Source: Rhabdophis nuchalis (taxonomy: Eukaryota > Chordata > Lepidosauria > Squamata > Natricidae). Taken from it: 64,000 nt of DNA. Location: positions 47,208,110-47,272,109 of the forward strand of contig CM077647.1 of NCBI GenBank assembly GCA_039707465.1, given 5' to 3'. The position numbers were made by a program, and so were the translations under genes. How positions within the stretch are numbered: the first letter of the stretch is position 1; every line of letters begins with the position of its first letter. Below, in pieces: positions 9,464 to 20,654 of this stretch. A model generated the notes under the pieces. The model searched no databases and had not been told where the DNA came from. It saw only the letters and a list, made by a program, of their open reading frames with translations.

Positions 9464-12201
9464 ATGGTGAATTAGAAATTCAAGTAAATGAGGGCAGATA
9501 TGATATTGTTGTCATTACAGAAACTTGGTGGGATGAAACCCACAAATGGAACATACAGCTAGAAGGATTTAAACTATTTAAAAGAAATAGACCAAATAAA
9601 AGAGGAGGTGGAGTTGCACTATATATAAGAAATAATTACATCTCTACAGAAATAGAGCACAACAATGATGAGAACTATCTTGAATGTATTTGGGTCAATA
9701 TTAAAGGTTGGGGGGGGGAATGATATTGTCATAGGTCTATACCACAGGCCACCCAACCAAGCAGAGGAAGTGGATGAACTTTTTGCTAACCAACTAACTA
9801 AGGTATGTAGGAAGCACACTACAATAGTAATGGGAGATTTTAACTACCCTGACATCAATTGGGAAACAAACTCTGCACCAAGTGGAAGATCCAACAGGTT
9901 CCTAACAAACCTAGCAGACAACTTTGTTTCCCAAAAGGTAGAGAAGGGAACAAGGGGATCAGCAATATTGGACTTAATTCTCACTAACAGAGAGGAAATG
10001 ATAGAAGGTGTAGAAGCTACAGGAACTTTGGGGGCAAGCGATCATGAAATACTGGAATTCAACATTATGCAAACAAAAGTAGTTGAACAAAGTCAAACTA
10101 GAGTCTTAGACTTTAAGAGAGCTAATTTCAATAAACCCAGAGAGAGCTTGGGAAGGATTCCATGGATAAGAATCCTCAAGGGGAAAACAACTCAAGAAGC
10201 TTGGGAAATTTTGAAAAATGAGATTATAAAAGCCCAGTTCAGCGCAATACCAATGAAGAAGAAAAATAACAGTTCCCAAAAGAAACCAGCATGGCTGCAT
10301 AAAGAACTCTCTGACAAATTGAAAGACAAAAAGGATAAATATAAAAAGTGGAAAAAGGGGGACATAACTAAGGCAAAATATCAGCAAATAGCCCGAGCCT
10401 GTAAAGATGAAGTGAGGAAAGCTAAGGCTCGCAATGAAGAAAGGCTTGTCAAAAAAGTAAAAAATAACAAAAAAAGCTTCTTCCAACATGTTAAAAACAA
10501 GAAAAAAGTTAAGGAAACAATTGGTCCACTGCTGGGAGAAAATGGCAAGAAGATGATAAGCAACAGGGAGAAAGCAGAACTATTTAACTCTTTTTTTGCA
10601 TCTGTCTTTACACAAAGGGATAAAACATTCCAACCAATCAAAAACAGCACCACAAAAATCAGATTAGGAACACAAGTTGAAATAAGGAAGAAAATGGTAA
10701 GTGAGCATCTGTCTGCCCTGGACGAGTTCAAATCACCAGGACCGGATGGATTACACCCCAGGGTTCTGAAGGAACTGGCAGACGAGATCTCAGAACCACT
10801 GAACTATATCTTTCAGAGATCCTGGAGCACCGGGGAACTGCCAGAAGACTGGAAAAGAGCTGATGTGGTTCCCATCTTCAAAAAAGGAAAAAAAACAGAT
10901 CCAGGAAACTATAGACCCATCAGCCTGGGTCTATAGTTTCCTGGACCTCAATACCAGGAAAGATTCTGGAAAAGATAATTAAACAACAAATAAGTGAACA
11001 CCTAGAAGCAAACAAAGTAATAGCCAAAAGCCAACATGGGTTTGTCAAAAACAGATCATGCCAGACTAATCTAATTGCATTCTTTGACAAAGTGACAAAA
11101 TCAGTGGACCAGAGGAATGCTGTCGATATAATTTACTTGGACTTCAGTAAGGCATTTGATAAAGTAGACCATAACCTACTATTAGATAAAGTAGAAAATT
11201 GTGGGTTAGACAACACCACCACCAAATGGATTCGCAACTGGTTGACCAACCGCACTCAACGTGTAGTCCTCAATGGAACTGCATCTACATGGAGGGAAGT
11301 ATGCAGTGGAGTCCCCCAAGACTCTGTTTTAGGCCCAGTACTCTTTAACATCTTCATCAACGATTTGGATGAGGGGATAAATGGGGAACTCATCAAATTT
11401 GCAGACGACACCAAGCTGGCAGGAATAGCCAACACTCCAGAAGATAGGCTTAAGATACAGAAGAATCTAGACAAACTTGAACATTGGGCACTATCTAATA
11501 AAATGAAATTCAATTGTGAAAAAAGTAAGGTTCTACATTTAGGCAAGAAAAACAAAATGCACAGGTACAGTATAGGTGGTACCTTGCTCAATAGTAGCAA
11601 CTGTGAGAGGGATCTTGGAATCCTAGTGGACAACCATTTAAATATGAGCCAGCAGTGTGCAGCAGCTGCCAAAAAAGCCAACACAGTTCTAGGCTGCATA
11701 AACAGAGGGATAGAATCTAGATCACATGAAGTGTTAATGCCACTGTATAGTGCCTTGGTAAGGCCACACTTTGAATACTGCATACAGTTTTGGTCGCCAC
11801 AATGTAGAAAAGACGTGGAGACTCTGGAAAGAGTGCAGAGAAGAGCAACCAAGATGATTAGGGAACTGGAGACTAAAACATATGAAGAACGGTTGCAGGA
11901 GCTGGGTATGTCTAGTTTGATGAAGAGAAGGACCAGGGGAGACATGATAGCAGTGTTCCGATATCTCAGAGGGTGCCACAAAGAAGAGGGAGTCAAACTA
12001 TTCTCCAAGGCACCTGGGGGCAGGACAAGAAGCAATGGGTGGAAACTAATCAAGGAGAGAAGCAACTTAGAACTAAGGAGAAATTTCCTGACAGTTAGAA
12101 CAATTAACCTCTGGAACAGCTTGCCTCCAGAAGTTGTGAATGCCCCAACCCTGGAAGTCTTTAAAAAGATGTTAGATAGCCATTTGTCTGAAATGGTATA
12201 A
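9405..12201 (+). pseudogene. CR1 ORF2 (endonuclease-reverse transcriptase), broken
   Basis: The protein nicks target DNA and reverse-transcribes its own RNA at the nick. Endonuclease motifs and RT motifs (YLDFSKAFDKV at about 11135, PQxSVLGPVLF at about 11318, FADDTKLAG at about 11398) are all visible, and the C-terminus ends DSHLSEMV. Lesions: the G-run at 9710-9718 has nine G where the sibling copy has eight in frame, a +1 shift; a 17-nt templated insertion at 10928-10944 shifts the frame again in the finger region; and the RT PQGS motif reads PQDS, a change at a strongly conserved glycine. The copy cannot make a full protein. Confidence 0.9.
10901..10944. repeat. Perfect 19-bp snap-back hairpin inside CR1
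   Basis: CCAGGAAACTATAGACCCA (10901-10919) is followed after six bases by its exact reverse complement (10926-10944). The sibling CR1 copy at 33510-33560 lacks the right arm, so 17 nt were inserted here as an inverted copy of the adjacent sequence. Confidence 0.92.
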
Positions 12202-12344
12202 GGCTCCTGCCCACGCAGGGGGTTGGACTAGAAGACCTACAAGGTCCCTTCCAACTCTGCTATTGTATTATAAATGTTTAAGCTTAGTATACAGTTTTTC
12301 TTTACACTTGGCTTTCCAAAATGCACAAAGTGCAACCAAATATA

Positions 12345-12736
12345 CAATAATACAATAATACAATAGCAGAGTTGGAAGGGACCTTGTAGGTCTTCTAGTC
12401 CAACCCCCTGCGTGGGCAGGAACCTTATACCATTTTAGACAAATGGCTATCTAACATCTTTTTAAAGACTTCCAGGGTTGGGGCATTCACAACTTCTGGA
12501 GGCAAGCTGTTCCAGAGGTTGATTGTTCTTACTGTCAGGAAATTTCTCCTTAGTTCTAAGTTGCTTCTCTCCTTGATTAGTTGCCACCCATTGCTTCTTG
12601 TCCTGACCCCAGGTGCCTTGGAGAATAGTTTGACTCCCTCTTCTTTGTGGCACCCTCTGAGATATCAGAACACTGCTATCATGTCTCCCCTGGTCCTTCT
12701 CTTCGTCAAACTAGACATACCCAGTTCCTGCAAATA
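12345..12736 (-). mobile_element. CR1 LINE 3' fragment, inverted
   Basis: A 390-bp 5'-truncated CR1 in opposite orientation to its neighbour. On the plus strand it begins with the complement of the tail (CAATAATACAATAGCAGAG) and runs back through the RT C-terminus. The two CR1 3' ends lie tail to tail with about 72 bp of spacer, forming a large imperfect inverted repeat. Confidence 0.92.
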
Positions 12737-13534
12737 TCATTCTTCTCTAATGATAAAGTTTAAATTATAGAAAGTCTTAGGAATCCCAATAGTTAATTTG
12801 ATTCAATTTTCTTAATAAAATTCAGAACTATATATTATTTTTACAATCTGTGTCACACAGTTTGACACCATATAATTTTTGAGGTATTTTATAATTTGCA
12901 AGGCAAATAACAACAATGCCTCCTGTCTTCTAAAAACTTTCTTGCTGCTAAATAAAGAGCCATGACTTTGTCACAATTACCACAGTAAATCTTTTGAGTG
13001 AAGGTATTTAATCCAACTACAAAGCTTTCCTTTATTTTATCATGCAAGTTCAAATCATGTTGCCCATTCCTCCAACTGAAGGACATGAAAGATCACTCAC
13101 TGTGGCCTATTTACAAAATTTACCTGCTTAAAGGAATAATAAAAGAGCAGGAGTTTTCAGGCAAACTTTTCTCATGGGTAGTAACAGATTAAACTGACTT
13201 GTGTCATTCTCTGAAAAGAATATATATCCGAGAATACAGAACATTACTCTTTATTTAGATGTTAAATTGGGGCATATCAAAAAGCATGGGCAGAAAAATT
13301 GCTACATATATAAAACTTTTAGCGCTCTGTGTGTGTGTGTGTGTGTGTGTGTAAAATTTGTAAAAAATTTTTAGTTAAAATGCAACTCTCTTATTCATAC
13401 AGATGCCCTGTGAAATTAAAATGCTTTCACTTGAAAATATCTGCTCTTTTTTTCTTCATAGATTAAGAAATTAACTATTAAGAAGCACATGATCACTGAA
13501 TCGGTTGTTAAACCAGCAGGATCCCACCACTGGC
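12737..13534. other. Unique AT-rich DNA
   Basis: No gene seen. It includes the short (GT)n microsatellite listed separately. Confidence 0.5.
13327..13352. repeat. (GT)n microsatellite
   Basis: About 13 uninterrupted GT units. Confidence 0.95.
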
Positions 13535-13705
13535 CCTAATCATCTTTGCTGTTGTTCTCTGCATTCTTTCCCGAGTTTCAACATCTTTTTTATATTTTGT
13601 TAATTAAAACTGGATGCAATATTCCAAATGTGATCTTACTAAGACATTATAAAATGGTATTAATACTTCACATCATCTTGATTCCATCCGTATTTCTTTC
13701 GTGTA
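13535..13705 (-). repeat. Old CR1 fragment
   Basis: CCCTAATCATCTTTGCTGTT, then TCTCTGCATTCTTTCC, then AAAACTGGATGCAATATTCC parallel the minus-strand CR1 at 32610-32770 with substitutions throughout. The orientation is minus, and it is much more diverged than the three younger CR1 copies. Confidence 0.75.
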
Positions 13706-13962
13706 TTGGGAAACACAGCTGCAGACTTATATTTGCTAATTAATGCAGCTGGAAAGAAATTTCCATGTTCACAACTCCCAAAGTGACTTTCCTTACTACA
13801 CAGTGAAGATGTTGTTTAAGTGTACCTACATCATATGGTTTATATCTTGTTTCTCAGCCAAACCTGCCATTTTAGCATATGAGACAGTTCCACTTGTAAA
13901 GGTAAATGTTATGAGACAGCATATGCCACAGAGAGTTACCATGGGGTAAGGTTCCAAAGCAT
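13706..13962. other. Unique DNA
   Basis: No gene or repeat recognised between the CR1 relic and the SINE. Confidence 0.45.
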
Positions 13963-13973
13963 CTGGAACATCA

Positions 13974-14325
13974 ATAAGGTAAAGGTAAAAGTTCCCCTCA
14001 CACATAAGTGCTAGTCGTTCCCGACTCTAGGGGGAGGTGCTTATTTCTGTTTCAAAGCCAAAGAGCCAGCGCTGTCTGAAGACGTCTCTGTGGTCATGTG
14101 GCCAGCATGACTAAATGCTGAAGGTGCACGGAATACTGTTACTTCACCACCAAGATGGTTCCTGTTTTTCTACTTGCATTTTTGCATGTTTTTAAATGGC
14201 TAGGTTGGCAGAAGCTGGGACAAGTAAAGCTCACTTCATTATGTGGCACTAGGGATTTGAACCCCCGAACTACTGACCTTTCTGATCAACAGGTTTAGCG
14301 TCTTAGGCACTGAGCCACCATGTCC
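13974..14325 (-). mobile_element. tRNA-derived SINE (squamate type), full length with TSD
   Basis: On the minus strand the head reads GGGACATGGTGGCTCAGTGC, with the A box TGGCTCAGTGC, and after about 45 nt the B box GGTTCAAATCC, the two internal RNA polymerase III promoter boxes of a tRNA. The body continues to a tail ending in an A-rich ACTTTTACCTTTACCTTAT. An 11-bp TSD, CTGGAACATCA, lies at 13963-13973 and 14326-14336. A LINE partner is required in trans for mobility. The family is widespread in snakes to my knowledge. Confidence 0.9.
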
Positions 14326-14347
14326 CTGGAACATCATATTGAGCCTC

Positions 14348-16370
14348 AAGAAGAAGAAAAGAAGCAGACTTCCGGTTCCGGCTCCTGCGGCGACGAGCGA
14401 GCCTAGCGCTCGCTCGCCGTTTTGTTGCTTTTTCTGCCCCCCCACGGGGGCGATACGCCCCTTTTTTGGGGGTCTCCCGTAGGGCCGGCTCGGCAGGGAC
14501 GCCCCCCCTCACGGCGGTGGGGGAGGCGACCCTTTTGCCGCGGCTTAGGTGAAGGAGAACATGCTGCGGGGGGTTCTCCCTTCGCCAACGGCTGTCGGCG
14601 CCATTCACTTTAATGAAGAGGGCTGAGCGGAAGAGATCGGAAGGCTTGCCGAGGCTTCAGCTGCGAGGGAGAGTGAGTTTTAAAAAGACTTTTTTTCCTT
14701 GCTGCCAGCCAGGCTGAATGGACTGGGAGGGGGGTGTTTGTTTTCAAAAAAAACCCCTCGGACTTAAGCGGCACTTTAAAATGGCTTCTCTGGAAGAGAA
14801 AGCGGAAATCTTAAATCCGGACTGTCTCTAACAAGGGAAAGTGGTATGCGGCTACTTGCAACATTGTGTCTAAGTCTGGCTGGTTAAAAAAATTTTTTTT
14901 TTTTCTACTCTCTCCTCTGGGCTCTGAGATGGGCGGTGGAAAGTGGCTTTTCTTTGTCCCTGCCTGACTATTTTAATTATGGAAAATTTCCAGCGTCTTT
15001 TTACAATTGGGACTCTCTCTGGATATTAATGAAGAATTTTTTTCTTGTTGGATTTGTGGTTCCTTTCTGGATTACCTTCGTTATTATAACTATTGAGTTG
15101 GAAAATTGTCTCTCTCTTGGTTCCTGAATTTTACAACGTTCCAACCTTGATCTGAACTTTTGGCTCCCGGTTAGTCTCACCAGCCCCACCCTGAAAACGC
15201 CATTTTGGTGGCACTAACTCTAACAGTTAAGATGGCTCAAGAAACAGCACTGACAAGTTTAGAACAACGGATGGCTTCTCTTGAAACTGTTATACAAACT
15301 TTGGTTCAAGAAATTCAGGCCCAGCGGGCAGAAAACATCATTTTCAAGAAGGAGCTATTGGACACACGGAAGCAAACGCTGGAAATCACACAGAAGACTG
15401 AAGAATTGGAAGGGGGGCTGGTGGGGGTTAAGGGAGAGATTAAAAATGTTACTAAAGAGGTTGAGGAAACAAGTGGGCATGTGTCTAGGATTGATATGGA
15501 AAGAATGACATATTTTTTGAGATTTCAGAATGTTTTTGAGCAACCTGGTGAATGCCTCCCTGATCTTATGAGCACAATTTTAGCAGACTATTTACAAAAA
15601 CCTATGGATGAGATCAGGGGGGACATTGACCTAGCCTATAGAATTAACTCAGCATATGCCAGGATAAATGAAGTGCCTAGAGAGATACATGTGAAATTTG
15701 TTAGAAGGTCAACCAGAGAGGAAATCTTGAAGGCGCAGAGAGGGAACCCTTTAATTTACCAACAAAAAACGGTCACTATCTTGAAGCAGATTCCTAGAAA
15801 GATTCGAGAAGCAAGGAGGGAATTTTCCTTCTTGTCTAAAATTTTATTTGATCATGGGATTTGGTTCAAGTGGGTGACACCCGAAGGGATGCTGGTGTTC
15901 TGGGAAGGAGGAAGAGTGAGGATTAAAACAGTTGCTGAGGCGGAAGCCTTTCTTAAAAAACATTCCTCTGCCCTGGGGGAAGATCCAGGGGGGACGGAGG
16001 GGGCCACGGCCCCGCCCGCTGGGGGCCAGGGAGGAGAAAAAGAAGATACAATAGCCAAGAGACTTAGATCGAAAAAATAACTTTGCCTTGATTTTCCTGA
16101 ACAATTTTGCATAATATTTTCTGGATTTTTTGTAAATGTCTGACAGCATGGAATTGAGAATTTAGGTATATGTACTTGCTTTTACCTTGTAGTGTTATGA
16201 AAAATGCTTTTTTTTGGTTATTTTTTTATTGTGTATTTTGAGGTCTCGGAAGGGCCGACGACTCTGACGTGAATGCTCTCAAAATTTCTTTGTATCCCTT
16301 ACCCTACCCTATAGAAAAAATGTAAAACCAATAAAACTTTTTCAATATAAAAAGAAGAAGAAAAGAAGCA
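14348..16370 (+). mobile_element. ORF1-only L1-like retrotransposon (HAL1-like), copy 1, with 19-bp TSD
   Basis: An exact 19-bp TSD (AAGAAGAAGAAAAGAAGCA) lies at 14348-14366 and 16352-16370. The element body is 14367-16351, about 1985 bp. It has a GC-rich 5' UTR of about 865 bp starting GACTTCCGGTTCCGG, one ORF homologous to L1 ORF1p, and a 270-bp 3' UTR ending AAAACCAATAAAAC, a polyadenylation-signal-like terminus. There is no ORF2 and no room for one. The same start, layout and length recur at 38874-40875, so this is an amplified non-autonomous family rather than a deletion in one copy. The mammalian parallel is HAL1. Mobility would need an L1-type ORF2 in trans (inference). Confidence 0.88.
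15232..16080 (+). CDS. L1 ORF1p-like RNA-binding protein, intact, 282 aa
   Basis: L1 ORF1p is a trimeric nucleic-acid chaperone that coats element RNA. Residues 1-85 are heptad-like and charged (LEQRMASLETVIQTLVQEI onward), expected to form a coiled coil. Residues 93-200 match the L1 RRM: YFLRFQN at 94-100, AYRINSAYAR at 135-144, REIHVKFVRRSTRE at 150-163. Residues 201-243 match the ORF1p C-terminal domain (WFKWVTPEGMLVFWEGG, then a KTVAEAEAFLKK helix). A Gly/Pro-rich acidic tail ends in basic KRLRSKK. I chose the ATG at 15232 because it aligns with the start of copy 2 (39736); an in-frame TTG at 15205 gives a longer reading. The frame is open to TAA at 16078-16080. Confidence 0.85.
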   Translation: MAQETALTSLEQRMASLETVIQTLVQEIQAQRAENIIFKKELLDTRKQTLEITQKTEELEGGLVGVKGEIKNVTKEVEETSGHVSRIDMERMTYFLRFQNVFEQPGECLPDLMSTILADYLQKPMDEIRGDIDLAYRINSAYARINEVPREIHVKFVRRSTREEILKAQRGNPLIYQQKTVTILKQIPRKIREARREFSFLSKILFDHGIWFKWVTPEGMLVFWEGGRVRIKTVAEAEAFLKKHSSALGEDPGGTEGATAPPAGGQGGEKEDTIAKRLRSKK

Positions 16371-17934
16371 TACACATATCAAAAAAACTATTGGGTAGCA
16401 TATTGGCAGAGGCAAAATTGGGCCAGGTGGACTCATACCCTAAGCTGTCCAAAAATCTTGCTAAGATGAAACAAGTAAATACATCTTTTACCTAAATATG
16501 CTTCCATGTATTTCATTTTCTTTATAAACCTTATATATGAACCTTGCCAGATTAAGCATTGCTAGCATAAATTACTGTATATTGTTTAATATGAAGGGAA
16601 CATATTAATTGTAGCCTGCTATTATTTTAATATTATTGTAAATGCATCAAATCCAACACATGAATTATGTATTTTACAATTATTATTACATAATAATGCA
16701 ATATACATTTTGGAAACAACTTATATTTTTTCCTTTCCTTTCTATTTTCTTATTGTGGAAATTAAGTAGTTCATACATTAAAACTAAACTGCACCATATA
16801 ACTATAAACATTAAAAAAAAATCATATGAATACACTCAAATGGCTTCATTAGGATAAAGAGATTATTGTGACTGGCAAATGAATTAAGATTCAGCACTTA
16901 AAAGAACCATCAACAAGCGTTATAGTGATATCTGCTTGATTCAGATCTGAAAACATTACTAAATATTGTAGGTAAAATGTAATTTTTGCTAAAAGAAATA
17001 GGATCACTGCAACTGAATCAGGATTTAGCCACTGTAGTTTCTAGAATTCCATTGCCAGCATAATGATATTAGTAAATTCTATTAAGTACAGTATGACATA
17101 TTTAACAAATGCCAAGTTGGCAAAGACTGGTTGACAATAAACATTTGCAGGAACAAGTTAAAATAGAAAGTAGATATCCTTGTACAATAAACTGTATAGC
17201 TTTTCTTTACAAATATAATTCCTTTATTATATTAATGTATGTATTGCCTAATGAAAAATAATTATTTACATTTAAATTTAAAATATTTGTTAATTATCTG
17301 ACCATCAGAGTTGTTCAATTGACAGATAACCCAATTTGATTTCAATAGTATAACACCCATTTGTCCTTCAGACAACAGGCTGCAGCTCTAATATTTATGT
17401 GTTCCATGTAGTACATTGGAACAATTTATATCTATTAGAGATTTAGTAAGACCTGAGCATAAGTGGATTTAATCAGACATGTAATTATTTTTATGCCTGC
17501 AATAAAAAAATATGTATGTGAATTTATGGTTATTTGGCAATCAGGGGGAATCATGTTTATAAATGTTGAAACAGCTGCTAGCAACTCTGTGTTGAAAATC
17601 AAGGAAAACAGCTTTTAGTATTTACTAGTTAGGTAAGCTGTAAAAGATTTTAGTACTACCTTACAGCCGTTTGGAAAAATGCTGGGAATCTGAAATCAGC
17701 AATATTATCTTTATGTATATGTATATTTATATATATGTCTACTTTAGAATTCAAAATGATTCTTAAATTATACTGATTATTATAGGATTTCTATTAAATC
17801 TCTGTTTATGTACTGTGGTGAACATAGAGAAGTTTCTGTGATATAAGGAACTTTCTGTTTGGCTTGGTGCCAATATGGGCAACTATATTACTTGAGTGTA
17901 GGGATAGATGAGATAAGCCCTTCAGAGTAGATGG
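16371..17934. other. Unique AT-rich DNA
   Basis: No gene or repeat that I can support in about 1.5 kb. Confidence 0.55.
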
Positions 17935-17942
17935 GTCTGCAG

Positions 17943-18163
17943 CAGTGGTGAAATTCAATTTTTTTTTACCATCAGTGGGCGTGGGTGTGGCTGGGGAAGG
18001 ATACTGCAAAATCTCCATTCCCAACCCACTCCAGGGGAAGGATATTGCAAAATCTCAATTCCCAACTCACTCTGGGGCCAGCCAGAGGTGGTATCTGCTG
18101 GTTCTCCGAACTACTCAAAATTTCCGCTCCTGATTTTCCAGAACCTGCTGAATTTCACCCATG
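17943..18163. mobile_element. hAT-type MITE with 8-bp TSD
   Basis: The termini CAGTGGTGAAATTCA and (complement of the right end) CATGGGTGAAATTCA form a terminal inverted repeat (TIR). The flanks carry an 8-bp TSD, GTCTGCAG, at 17935-17942 and 18164-18171, the hAT signature length. Internally, a 41-bp unit starting GGGGAAGGATA is duplicated in tandem (about 17992-18073). There is no transposase. Confidence 0.88.
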
Positions 18164-18227
18164 GTCTGCAGTGCTTTGTCTCCTTCTAGTTGCAACCTCA
18201 GCTCTGATTGACTACAGTGCCTGGCAT

Positions 18228-18295
18228 GCCTCCTCGCCGCCCTGGGTCCTTTTGGAGAAGGGCGGGATATAAATTGAATAAAATTCAAAATTCAA
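18228..18295 (+). repeat. LINE 3' tail, extreme 5' truncation
   Basis: CCCTGGGTCCTTTTGGAGAA, then GGGCGGGATATAAATTGAAT, then an A-rich tail. The same end occurs, inverted, as a 57-bp insertion in the DIRS recombinase region (48731-48787). It looks like an L2-type 3' terminus. Confidence 0.65.
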
Positions 18296-20265
18296 CAGTT
18301 GGTCACTGCCATGGACAGCCATTTTATCTGACTTGATGGGCCCCCATGTTCTCCATTGGTCAGTAGTTGCTATTTTTTTAAACATATTTTTTCAGTTATT
18401 TAGATAATGACCTGTCTGGTCAATGAACTACCTCTCATTCTAGAGCCTCATGCTCCATTCAACCCTTATATCTTCTAGTGAACCCTTTTAGTTTTTGCCC
18501 AGGTAGAGCACATTCAACATTTCTTTCCTTTATCTTTTAGATGCATGGTAAATTTTTCTTTCTATGAAACTACCAGTTCTCTTGACACAAAATTTCCATG
18601 GGCCTACAGAAGAATTAAGAACCACCCAAATCCTATTGTTTGGATTGTATCAGAGCAACAGGGAACCATAGGGAGAAAAAAGAAAGGGTTAGTACCACAG
18701 GAAATCGCGTAGAAAAGTGGAGGTAAAGGCATCCACATGTGCAATAATCAGGGAAAGTAAAATATGGCATGGGACTAACAAGGGAAAATTCCTAAGAAGA
18801 CAATAACAGGAGCATCTTGCAAGGATGAGAAAGGAAAGAAGAGTGGAATGACCAAAATCCTATAGAGGCCATGATTTGAACTGTTGCTAATTCACTGCAA
18901 TCCAGATTGGAATTTCTCAAACTGGTTTAAGAAATAGCTGGAAGCAACACAGGAAGGGAGGAGCCTAGACTGCAGTGCAAAATTGCCCATAATTACAATT
19001 TTCCTCTGGGGAAGGGCCGTGCTGAACTGCAGCCAAAGCTATTTGTCTCCTGTGTTGCTCCCTAATGTTCCTCAAGCTGGCTTTAAACATTTTGATCCAG
19101 ATTGCAGTTGGATGGCAACAGGGCCCAGTTGGGAATCACTCTGGATTATGGCAACTGCAAGATCTGATTTATTATTCCTCTGCTTCGTGCCCTTTCCATA
19201 CAGGCAGGGATGGTAAAGCCCACTTTCTGGCTCTTGCATGGCTAGATATATCAGCATCTATCTTTTCCTTTTAGGAATTGTTTCCTCCTCACTAATCCCT
19301 ATGCATTTTGTTTGCTTTTCCAAATGTTTTCACATCCCCTTACCACCTTATTTCCTCCATATTTAGCACGCAGGTTCTTTCCTCTTATAGTACACTCATT
19401 ATTCTGATACTACAATGATCAAAACACAGGAATAGGCTACTCTTTTGTTCCAAGGTTCCACTGCAGAACCATAGGAAATCTGTAGCAAAGGAAGACAAAT
19501 GGCTTTATAAAATCAAACAGCATTCACTGACACTCTTCTTTGTAGCTTTAATCCAGCATGCCTACACTGCATCTTAAAAATTTAGAGGAGAGAAAAAGAA
19601 AAAGATGCTTAGGTAAGGAGTTGGAGGGCAAAAGGAGCATGCTTTAACCAACCTGGGTCAGAAAACTGAAATAGTTCCTACTGGGTTGACGTGATGAGCT
19701 TTGGGGGTAGAAAAGACAGAAAAAAATCATGGGTTTATTGCACCATTATTGAATCAACTGCCAGATAAAAAGAAGAAGACTACTGCCAATCCATAGAGAA
19801 CTCAACAGAGCCTGGCAGCATGTAAGGAAATAGCTGTTGAAGGGAAGACATGAGCAGGTGCTGTGGTTAGTCAGAGCTGAGTCTGTAATGAATCCAAAGA
19901 AGTACTAGCTCATGAGCTCAGAAGAGTTTCACATGTAGAAAACAGTACTTTTACGCAGAATTTTAAAATAAAAGCAAGAGCATTTGCAATAGGCAAGAAT
20001 AGGTGAAGGATGATATTATATATTCTTGCATGCAACTAAGTAAATAAAGACCTACCTCATATGTAAACTTATTTGTATAATGTGATGTTATAGCAGCACT
20101 TTTGTTTGATGTTATAGAGGAAAACATATATCTTTGGGCTGGATGTCTAGTTCTATTGCTACTTTTTTCCATCAAACAATTTGAAGTTACATTATGGTTT
20201 ACATTATGCATGAATTGTTGGAAGACACTTTGAGAGAATTTTAAACTCTTAAACTTGTTCTTAAT
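18296..20265. other. Unique DNA
   Basis: No gene that I can support. Short frames at 18983-19274 show no domain. Confidence 0.5.
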
Positions 20266-20266
20266 A

Positions 20267-20654
20267 TAGGCGGTCCTCAATTTACAACCACAATTGAGCC
20301 CAAAATTTCTGTCACCAAGTGAGACAATTGTTAAATGAGTTTTACCCCATTTTATGGCTTTTCTTGCTACAATTGTTAAGTGAATCACTGCAGTTGTTAA
20401 GTTAATAACACTGTTGTTAAGTGAATCTGGCTTCCCCATTGACTTTGCTTGTTAGAAAAAGGTGATCACATGACCCAGGAATGCTGTAATCATCATAAAT
20501 ATGAGCCAGTTGCCAAAGATCTGAATACTGATCATGTGACCATGGGGATGCTACAACACTGTAAGTATGAAAAATAGTCATAAATCACTTGCTTCAGTCT
20601 GTTTAACTTTAAATGATCACTAAATGAACTGTTGTATGCCAAGAACTACCTCTA
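20267..20654. mobile_element. Mariner-type MITE, copy 2
   Basis: Ends GGCGGTCCTCAATTTACAAC and (right) AAGAACTACCTCTA, imperfect inverted termini flanked by TA. Internal blocks such as CAATTGAGCCCAAAATTTCT and GTTAAGTGAATCACTGCAG recur in the copies at 7900 and 62411. An open minus-strand frame over 19963-20439 runs through it and is not a gene. Confidence 0.85.

Larger units (their letters stand above)
9368..12272 (+). mobile_element. CR1 LINE, nearly complete ORF2, 5'-truncated
   Basis: A non-LTR retrotransposon of the CR1 clade. Order: apurinic endonuclease (ITETWW at about 9516, MGDFNYP at about 9830, SDHEILEF at about 10040), linker rich in lysine, reverse transcriptase, then a 3' UTR ending TTGGACTAGAAGACCTACAA and a short ATTGTATTA tail instead of poly(A), as CR1 elements do. 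It starts inside the endonuclease domain at a snap-back duplication. A second copy lies in minus orientation at 32200-34768 and a 3' fragment at 12345-12736. Confidence 0.92.

Noticed and set aside
10106..10731. Minus-strand frames over the CR1 linker
   Set aside because: Shadow frames opposite the lysine-rich CR1 ORF2; hydrophobic only because AAA/AAG codons read as TTT/CTT.
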